Shown here: piece after piece, positions 31,445 through 36,764 of the stretch
Position numbering within the stretch: position 1 is the stretch's first letter
Layout: each line of letters begins with the position of its first letter
Notes under the pieces: generated by a model
Database searches by the model: none
The model's input: the letters and a program-made list of their open reading frames with translations, nothing else
What the model was told of the DNA's origin: nothing
Made by a program: the position numbers and the translations under genes
Assembly (NCBI GenBank): GCA_955652675.1
Contig: CATPBP010000014.1
Coordinates: forward strand, 1-36,764
Source of the DNA: Candidatus Dormiibacterota bacterium
Lineage (GTDB): Bacteria; Chloroflexota; Dormibacteria; Dormibacterales; Dormibacteraceae
Reading direction: 5' to 3'
Length of the DNA: 36,764 nt

Positions 31445-33328
31445 TTAGCGGGGCGCTGGGATGGAGGGCACGCTTGGCGGCTGGTACCCGTGAACGATGA
31501 AGAGCACCGACGCTGCAAGCGCGGCGAGCAGGATGATCACGAAGGCGACACGGCGGGGCAGCGAGATCCGTGCCTGAGGGACCAGGCCGGAGGCGTTGGT
31601 GCCCGCTTTGAACAGCGTCATAGCCTTCTGCAGGCGCGCGACCGCGGCCTCTGCGAAGACCTTGAAGGCCCGCCCGCTGTCCAACTTCGCCGGCGAGGAC
31701 CCGTTGAGCCGGCCGTCGCGCAGCCGGAGCGCCGCCAGGCCGAGCACGATCCCCTCGGATGCCTGCCGGACGGCGTAGGAGCGGACCGCCTGGGGGGTTA
31801 GCGCTCGCCTCAGCAGGAGCGTGATCGGAAAGGCGATGACCACGAAGCCGGCGCTGACCCAGAAGGTGTCGTCGAAGCCCTTCGCCGCCTGGTTGAGCAG
31901 GATCGTCTTGATCGGCGCAGGCAGATGGGCCGCCGCCAGGTTCCCACCGGCGGAGACGCTGCCCTGGGGCAGCGGGGGGAGGTTGGCTGAGATCCGGTTG
32001 GTGAGGATGGTGGCCATGATCGCGATGCCGAGCCCGCTTGCCACCCGCTGCACGACGTTGCTGATGGAGGTCGCGCGCGCGATCCGATCGGGCGCCAACG
32101 TGATGAAGGCCGTCGACATGCTGGGCATCAATGAGAACCCCATGCCGAATCCGCGCAGGACGAGCATCGTGGCGATGACCGGCGCCGCGGTGTCTGAGGA
32201 CACGCTCGCCATCCAGATGGTGGAGCCCGTGAGCACGGCCAGGCCGAACGGCACCACCCGGCGAGCCCCGATCTTGTCGGTGAGGATGCCCGAGATCGGC
32301 ATGGCGACGGCCGCGCCCAACCCCTGGAAGCCGAGCAGAAGGCCGGCGTCGAGGGCCGAGTAGCCCTGGATCTGCTGCAGGAAGAGGGGGAACAGGAAGA
32401 TGGCCCCGAAGAGCCCGAGCGCGATCAGGAAGTTGAGCATCATGGAGGCTGAGAAGGCTCCGTCGCGGAAGACGCGGATGTCTATCAGCGGGTACCTCGT
32501 CCGCAGCTCGAAGACGCAGAAGGCCACCAGTAGCAGCACGCCGGCGACCAGCGGCAGGATGGTCTGCACCGAAGCCCAGCCATAGTTGCCCGGCTGGCTG
32601 AGGCCGTAGACCAGGCCGGCCACGGCCGGGGTGACGAGGAGCAGGCCGATCACGTCGAGCGGCTCTTTCTTGGCCACCCTGTGGGGCGGCTCTCGGAGCT
32701 GAGTCAGTGAGAGGAACGCGCCCACCAGCCCGATCGGCAGGTTGATGAAGAAGATGAACCTCCAGCTCACGTCCTGCACCAGCCAGCCGCCAAGGGTGGG
32801 GCCCAGGACAGGACCGAAGAGCATCGGCACACCCATCACCGCCATCATCCGGCCCCTCTCGTCCGGCCTCGTGATGCTCATCAGGATAGTCATGCCGACG
32901 GGCATGATCAGCCCGCCGCCGAGGCCCTGGAGGATGCGGAAGCCGATCAGGCTGGCGTTGGACCAGCTGAAGCCGCATAGGACCGAGCCGAACACGAAGA
33001 GCAGCTGGCTGATCACGAATATGCGCCTAGTGCCGTAGCGGTCGGCCAGCCAGCCGGTGAGCGGGATGACCGCGGCCAGGGCCAGGGTGTAGCCGGTGAT
33101 GATCCACTGCACGTCGGAGAGCGTGGTGTTGAATTCACGCTCCAGCGTGGGCAGCGCGACGGTCACCACGGTCTGGTCCAGGATGACCATGACGGCCCCG
33201 ATCATCACCACCCCGGCCGCCACGAACTTGTAGCTGAGGCCGCCGGACCGAGCCTCCGAGGGCGCCGGCGCCCCGGCACCGGGCATACCGCCCGTGCCGG
33301 TCCCGGCTCGTTCGCCGATCGTGGTCAC
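31445..33328 (-). CDS. DHA2-family (EmrB/QacA-type) MFS drug efflux pump
   Basis: A 627-residue efflux protein with 14 predicted membrane helices. Diagnostic stretches are VILDQTVVTVALPTLEREF (helix 1), GWLADRYGTRRIFVIS (loop 2-3), GFRILQGLGGGLIMPVGM (motif near helix 4) and GVPMLFGPVLGPTLGGWLV (motif C of antiporters). The C-terminus is longer than usual and ends in an extra hydrophobic segment (VAFVIILLAALAASVLFIV). GTG 33328 overlaps the stop of the small membrane protein upstream (GTGA). It is third in an operon divergent from a MarR gene, so expression is probably induced by a toxic ligand released from MarR. Substrates are unknown. Confidence 0.95.
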   Translation of the reverse strand: MTTIGERAGTGTGGMPGAGAPAPSEARSGGLSYKFVAAGVVMIGAVMVILDQTVVTVALPTLEREFNTTLSDVQWIITGYTLALAAVIPLTGWLADRYGTRRIFVISQLLFVFGSVLCGFSWSNASLIGFRILQGLGGGLIMPVGMTILMSITRPDERGRMMAVMGVPMLFGPVLGPTLGGWLVQDVSWRFIFFINLPIGLVGAFLSLTQLREPPHRVAKKEPLDVIGLLLVTPAVAGLVYGLSQPGNYGWASVQTILPLVAGVLLLVAFCVFELRTRYPLIDIRVFRDGAFSASMMLNFLIALGLFGAIFLFPLFLQQIQGYSALDAGLLLGFQGLGAAVAMPISGILTDKIGARRVVPFGLAVLTGSTIWMASVSSDTAAPVIATMLVLRGFGMGFSLMPSMSTAFITLAPDRIARATSISNVVQRVASGLGIAIMATILTNRISANLPPLPQGSVSAGGNLAAAHLPAPIKTILLNQAAKGFDDTFWVSAGFVVIAFPITLLLRRALTPQAVRSYAVRQASEGIVLGLAALRLRDGRLNGSSPAKLDSGRAFKVFAEAAVARLQKAMTLFKAGTNASGLVPQARISLPRRVAFVIILLAALAASVLFIVHGYQPPSVPSIPAPR

Positions 33329-33615
33329 GAGCCTCGCTCAGTGCCGGCCGTGGCGCGGCCCTCCCGGGTCTGGGCCGGCCGCAGCGCGGCCGCCAGGGCG
33401 AGCGCCAGCGCGACCACCAGGCCAAACGCGCTCGTGCCGACCACCACGGCGCCGATCCAGACGTCGGACCACGTGGAGCTCGTCCAGGTGCCCGCCCGGC
33501 CGGCCGGAAAGCCGACCACCCAGGGCGCGATGAAGACCCAGGCGCCCACCGCGAGACCGGCGAGGAAGATGCCGGCGAGCTGGATCGAAGCACGAACCGC
33601 CAATCGCCTCTGCAT
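33325..33615 (-). CDS. Small SPW-like membrane protein
   Basis: A 96-residue protein with two hydrophobic helices (about 12-34 and 53-78) and the stretch AWVFIAPWVVGFP, like the SPW repeat found in small membrane proteins. The start is 1 nt after the previous stop, and its own stop overlaps the GTG of the efflux pump, so it is co-translated with it. A role as an accessory to the pump is plausible but unproven. Confidence 0.72.
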   Translation of the reverse strand: MQRRLAVRASIQLAGIFLAGLAVGAWVFIAPWVVGFPAGRAGTWTSSTWSDVWIGAVVVGTSAFGLVVALALALAAALRPAQTREGRATAGTERGS

Positions 33616-33616
33616 G

Positions 33617-34096
33617 TCAGCCCTCCAGCCGGCGGAACGCGGGCGGATACTCCGGCGCTCCCTGCTCGTGCTTTGGCCCGGAGTCTCCGCCTGCGCTGTT
33701 CCCCTGACCGGGTGCCGGCGCTGGGCCGGACTGCGACTGCAGCTCTCTGGTGAGTGCCTGCGCCAGGCCCATCAGCGTGTTCTCGAACTCGGCGGGATTC
33801 GATGCTCCCGTACCGTCCGCCCCAGCCCGAACGCTGCGCCCGCTCACGGTCGCCTCTCGCCTATCTGTCACTCCAGCCTCGCGCAGCACCGCGAACGACT
33901 GAGCGGCGACCAGTGCGAGGCCAATGACCGCCAGGATCACCAGGCCGAGCCCGGTGAAGAATTCCGTCTGGGTGACAACCGTCCAGTCCTTCGCCAAGGG
34001 CTGCTGACCGAGCGCCCATGGGCTCAGCATCAGCCAGCCGCCGGCGAATCCGGTGACCAGCGCCCAGGCGGTGCCCAGGACAATACGTACAACCAT
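33617..34096 (-). CDS. Small membrane protein, first gene of the efflux operon
   Basis: A 159-residue protein with two hydrophobic helices (about 5-27 and 45-68), a GGWLMLSPWALG motif after the first helix similar to the SPW-type protein that follows, and a C-terminal polar tail rich in Gly, Pro, Ser and Gln (about 85-159). It is divergent from marR across the promoter region, and 1 nt separates it from the next gene. No family is recognised. The shared W-x-SPW-like motif suggests that the two small proteins are paralogous partners of the pump. Confidence 0.72.
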   Translation of the reverse strand: MVVRIVLGTAWALVTGFAGGWLMLSPWALGQQPLAKDWTVVTQTEFFTGLGLVILAVIGLALVAAQSFAVLREAGVTDRREATVSGRSVRAGADGTGASNPAEFENTLMGLAQALTRELQSQSGPAPAPGQGNSAGGDSGPKHEQGAPEYPPAFRRLEG

Positions 34097-34132
34097 CCGA
34101 TGACCTCCAGAGCAATCCTGCCCGCGCGAAGC

Positions 34133-34163
34133 TTGCGAGTACTAGCTAGGCTATATAATGTAG
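34133..34163 (+). promoter_or_regulatory. marR promoter with overlapping palindromic operator
   Basis: TATAAT at 34154-34159 is a perfect -10 box. TTGCGA at 34133-34138 is a candidate -35 with a rather short 15-bp spacer. CTATATAATGTAG (34151-34163) is a nearly perfect palindrome overlapping the -10, and CTAGCTAG (34142-34149) lies in the spacer. The marR ATG is at 34176, so the leader would be very short. MarR proteins bind such AT-rich palindromes, so autoregulation is likely. Confidence 0.6.
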
Positions 34164-34175
34164 CACGACTAAACT

Positions 34176-34715
34176 ATGGATAGTGATCAGTACCCCGAAG
34201 AACTGAGACCGCTGGTCTCGGCGCTGAAGCGGTTCGGGACCACGCTGAGCGCGGACCTGACCGAGATCCTCTTCCGGCTGAACCTGACCATGCCCCAGAT
34301 CCGCGTTCTACACACCATCAGGAAGGAGGTCCGGATCAGTGGGCGCCGGCTTGCGCAGGAGCTCGGGGTCTCTCCGGGGGCCATCGTCCAGGTCTGCGAC
34401 CGGCTGCAGGAGCAGGGCTACGTGGAGCGGGTGCCGGACACCCACGATCGGCGCGTGACCTGGTTCCAGCTGGCCAGCTCCACACGCGACCTCTTCGAGG
34501 AGATGCTGGCTCTGCGGCGGGCTCGGGTGGTGCCGGCGCTGAGCAGCCTGTCGCCGGACGACCGCGAGACCTTGATCCGGATTCTCAACCAGATGGCCGC
34601 CACTCTCGACTCGGAAAGGGAGGCGGGTCCGAAGAAAGCGTCAGTGATCGACCGCATGACGGCCGGCAGCGCCCTCGAGGCAGAACCGACCACACTGGCG
34701 TCCGGCTCGAGCTGA
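34176..34715 (+). CDS. MarR-family transcriptional regulator
   Basis: A 179-residue winged-helix regulator. The DNA-binding part (about 40-110) has LTMPQIRVLHTIRKEVRISG, then RRLAQELGVSPGAIVQVCDRLQEQGYVERVPD, and the wing DTHDRRVTWFQLASS, all typical of MarR. Flanking helices form the dimerisation domain; the last 25 residues are a polar tail. It is divergent from the efflux operon, which it most likely represses until a ligand binds. A terminator-like hairpin lies downstream. Confidence 0.94.
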   Translation: MDSDQYPEELRPLVSALKRFGTTLSADLTEILFRLNLTMPQIRVLHTIRKEVRISGRRLAQELGVSPGAIVQVCDRLQEQGYVERVPDTHDRRVTWFQLASSTRDLFEEMLALRRARVVPALSSLSPDDRETLIRILNQMAATLDSEREAGPKKASVIDRMTAGSALEAEPTTLASGSS

Positions 34716-34772
34716 AGCGCGGCGGCCGGCATGTCTTCCTAACGGAAGGGCGGGGCAGGCGTCACCATGAGA

Positions 34773-34806
34773 GGCCGGATTCACTCCGGCCGTGTGAGTT
34801 GTTTTT
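34773..34806 (+). terminator. Candidate terminator after marR
   Basis: GGCCGGA (34773-34779) and TCCGGCC (34785-34791) form a perfect 7-bp stem with a 5-nt loop. TTTTT (34802-34806) follows 10 nt after the stem, a little further than usual. It is 57 nt after the marR stop codon. Confidence 0.55.
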
Positions 34807-34812
34807 CTTCAC

Positions 34813-34869
34813 ACCCACCATTACTCCCGAGAGGAGGGTGGGTCCGTGGGGGGAACCTTGGGTTCCCCC
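34813..34869. repeat. Two hairpins in the convergent marR-rhomboid gap
   Basis: ACCCACC...GGTGGGT (34813-34843, with an inner CTCC/GGAG pairing) and the perfect 9-bp stem GGGGGAACC-TTG-GGTTCCCCC (34849-34869) lie side by side between two convergent genes. The second starts 11 nt after the rhomboid stop (minus strand), so it probably serves as that gene's terminator. Confidence 0.5.
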
Positions 34870-34879
34870 GGCGTCGTGC

Positions 34880-35728
34880 TCAGGCTCGCAGAGGATTCGC
34901 CCCGATCCACATGGCGGCGAGGAAGAATCCAGCCGCAAGCGCCATGGAGGCCAGGGTGGGAACCGTCCTGCCGCCCGGAACCCGCCACCTGAAGAGCAGG
35001 CTGCCCGCTGCCAGGCCACCGGCGAGGCCGCCAAGGTGGCCGCCGATCGATATCCCGGGCACGGCGAAGGTGAATACGAGATTGATCACCAGCAGGCTCA
35101 GGATGCCACTGCTCCGGAAACTTACCCCGGCTGCCCTGTGGCCCACCAGGAGCGCACCGAGCAGGCCGAAGATCGCTCCCGAGGCCCCGACCGTGAGCGA
35201 GTGCGGGCTCAGGAGCAGGACGCCGAACGATCCCGCAGCCAGTGAGGCAAGGTAGAGGACCGCGAACCGGACCCGGCCCAGCGCCCGCTCAAGAGGTGTC
35301 CCGAAGACGTAGAGCGCGGCCATGTTGAGGGCAAGGTGGATCAGGCCGGTGTGAAGAAAGGCCGAGGTCAGGATGCGCCACCACTCGCCGGAGGCAACTC
35401 GCGGTCCGGAGAGTCCGCCAAGCGCCACCAGCGGACCGCCGCCGAGCACCGCGTTCGAGCCCGAGCTCAGGACCCCCAGGGCCGCACCGGCCACCCAGAC
35501 CGCCACGTTGGCCGCGATCAGCGTGTAGGTGAGATAAGGGCGATAGCCGAGAAGCAAGGCGCGTCCCGAGATCACCCTGGAGGGAGACGCGCGGACGCAC
35601 TCGCGGCACTGCACACCGACCGGCGCCGGCATCAGGCAGTCGGGACAAACGGGCCGCTCGCAGCGCTGGCAGCGCAGACCGGTCTCGCGGTCGGGATGCC
35701 GGTAACAGGTGGCGACCTTGCTGGACAC
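34880..35728 (-). CDS. Rhomboid-family intramembrane serine protease with N-terminal B-box-like zinc finger
   Basis: A 282-residue membrane protease. Residues 8-44 hold a B-box-like zinc finger: C8, H11, C20, C23, C28, C31, C41, C44. Six or seven membrane helices follow from about 65. The catalytic Ser is in GASGAIFG (S183) and the His in IGGHLGGLAGG (H231); the oxyanion-hole motif HLALNM is upstream, and the loop GEWWRILTSAFLHTG is typical. Rhomboids cut transmembrane segments of other proteins. The finger-rhomboid layout is common in Actinobacteria and Chloroflexota. It is divergent from the LLM gene at the right edge. Confidence 0.95.
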   Translation of the reverse strand: MSSKVATCYRHPDRETGLRCQRCERPVCPDCLMPAPVGVQCRECVRASPSRVISGRALLLGYRPYLTYTLIAANVAVWVAGAALGVLSSGSNAVLGGGPLVALGGLSGPRVASGEWWRILTSAFLHTGLIHLALNMAALYVFGTPLERALGRVRFAVLYLASLAAGSFGVLLLSPHSLTVGASGAIFGLLGALLVGHRAAGVSFRSSGILSLLVINLVFTFAVPGISIGGHLGGLAGGLAAGSLLFRWRVPGGRTVPTLASMALAAGFFLAAMWIGANPLRA

Positions 35729-35814
35729 CTCAGAACACCCTACCCAGATCTGTCACGGAACCCACCTGGCATGGTTATGATCGGCGCACTGGAACCCGTG
35801 ACCAGGGAAGACCG

Positions 35815-36764
35815 GTGCCTGGATCGCTGAGCGTGTACGCGCGCCTGGGGGGCGGCCCGCTGGGCGCGATTCGCGACGAAGTCCGGCGCTGGGAGGAGCT
35901 CGGCGTCTCCGGCCTGATGGTCAGCGATCATCTCTTCGGCACCCAGGCCGGCTCGCGGCTCGAGGCGCCCCGCCCGCCGGAGCCGCTGACCCTGCTGGCA
36001 GCGGCGGGGACCTTCTCGGACCGGCTTCACCTGGGCACCTCGGTCTCCAACGCCAGCCTTCTCCATCCGGCTTTGCTCCTGCGCCAGTTCGCGCAGCTCG
36101 CGGTCATGTTCGGCGGGGAGCGCGTACTGGCCGGCATCGGCGCCGGCTGGAACCGACCCGAGTTCGACGCCCTCGGCATGCGGATGCCCGGCTTCGCGGA
36201 GCGGATGGACCGCCTCGAAGAGGCGGCGGCGCTGGCACGCCAGTTGTTCGACCGGGGGTACGCGAATCTGGATGGCCGGCACGTCAAGGCCTACGACCTG
36301 CCGCTGTCGCCGGCGCCCCAGGTGCCGCCCCGGCTCCTCCTGGGCGGAGGGTCGGTTCGGCTGCTGGAAATCGCCGGTCGCTACGCCGACGTCGTGGACC
36401 TCAACGGCAGCCCGCAGGCCCCGAAGGTTTCCGGGCAGGACCTGCGCACCGCAGACCGGCGCAGGCGGCTGAGCACCACCGTCTCCGACCTCGAAGTGTC
36501 CGGTGACCTCGTAAGCAAGGCGTCTGTGGTGGCCGGGCGGCCCGCCGATGCCGTGGAGAGGTCGATCTTGATCTCGGAGATCGTCTTCTGCAGCGACGCC
36601 GAGGTGCCCCGCCAGGCGGAGATCCTGTGCGCCAACGAGGGCCTCTCCCCCAGGTCGCTGGACGCCTGTCCCTACGCGCTGCTGGGCACTCCCCGACGAA
36701 TGGCGGCCCTCGTCCTGGAGCGCCGGGAGCGGCTTGGCCTGACCCGGGTTCTCCTCGGCGGTCC
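35815..36764 (+). CDS. LLM-class (probably F420-dependent) oxidoreductase, 3' end missing
   Basis: An open frame of 316 codons that runs off the right edge. The protein is a luciferase-like TIM barrel: EELGVSGLMVSDHLFG, LLAAAGTFSDRLHLGTSVSNAS, HPALLLRQFAQLAVMFGGERVLAGIGAGWNRPEF and PPRLLLGGGSVRLLEIAGRYAD are the usual strand and loop pattern of this superfamily. GTG 35815 is chosen because AGGGAAG stands 5 nt upstream; GTG 35833 is an alternative. This is the second LLM enzyme of the window and shows no link to the peptide cluster 15 kb away. Substrate and cofactor are not readable; F420 is likely from the SDHL and GAGWN patterns. Confidence 0.88.
   Translation, partial: MPGSLSVYARLGGGPLGAIRDEVRRWEELGVSGLMVSDHLFGTQAGSRLEAPRPPEPLTLLAAAGTFSDRLHLGTSVSNASLLHPALLLRQFAQLAVMFGGERVLAGIGAGWNRPEFDALGMRMPGFAERMDRLEEAAALARQLFDRGYANLDGRHVKAYDLPLSPAPQVPPRLLLGGGSVRLLEIAGRYADVVDLNGSPQAPKVSGQDLRTADRRRRLSTTVSDLEVSGDLVSKASVVAGRPADAVERSILISEIVFCSDAEVPRQAEILCANEGLSPRSLDACPYALLGTPRRMAALVLERRERLGLTRVLLGG

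Noticed and set aside
1-36764. CRISPR array, tRNA, rRNA, insertion sequence or prophage
   Set aside because: No regular repeat-spacer pattern, cloverleaf, rRNA-like stretch, transposase or integrase was seen on either strand.

Overview
This is a GC-rich, gene-dense bacterial chromosome segment with many GTG and TTG starts and many ATGA/GTGA start-stop overlaps. Several traits together suggest a soil-type Terrabacteria lineage such as Chloroflexota or Candidatus Dormibacterota, with an actinobacterium as the alternative: Tad-type secretion genes, luciferase-like (LLM) and PPOX-type flavoenzymes of the kinds that often use F420, an NHL-repeat lipoprotein with Cys-containing repeats, a B-box rhomboid and an NHLP-type peptide cluster. 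This assignment is inference; no rRNA or tRNA gene is visible to fix it. I saw no CRISPR array, tRNA, rRNA or transposase.

Layout. Positions 1-7153 (+) hold a Tad/Flp type IV pilus-like operon: the 3' end of an unidentified gene, a CpaE/TadZ-like ATPase with a degenerate P-loop, the CpaF/TadA motor ATPase, two TadB/TadC-type membrane proteins, a small membrane protein, a second MinD-like ATPase with an intact P-loop, and two unrecognised genes. The pilin itself is not in the window. Positions 7194-10233 carry a small secreted Cys-containing protein, a PPOX flavoprotein, an EamA exporter divergent from an Lrp/AsnC regulator, and a universal stress protein.

Positions 10243-19872 (-) are a complete class II lanthipeptide cluster of the NHLP type. 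In transcription order it has a precursor peptide (NHLP leader plus short Ser/Cys core), a LanM synthetase with a Cys-Cys-Gly zinc motif, an HlyD-like adaptor, a C39-peptidase ABC exporter and a second ABC exporter. The last four genes are joined by 4-bp overlaps, and a strong hairpin separates the precursor from lanM. Divergent from it (20197, +) is an LLM flavoenzyme that could act as a dehydroalanine reductase. Beyond that lie a DxDD-containing alpha-toroid protein resembling class II terpene cyclases (-) and an unrecognised protein of about 400 residues (+). This 10-23.5 kb block is the most interesting part of the window.

Positions 23541-36764 are more ordinary. They hold a polytopic membrane protein, MsrA with a good terminator, an NHL beta-propeller lipoprotein, and a disaccharide uptake and phosphorolysis operon (MFS transporter, GH65 enzyme, universal stress protein) with operator-like repeats. 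A drug-efflux operon (two small membrane proteins plus a DHA2-type MFS pump) diverges from a MarR regulator across a promoter/operator. The window ends with a rhomboid protease and an LLM oxidoreductase cut by the right edge.
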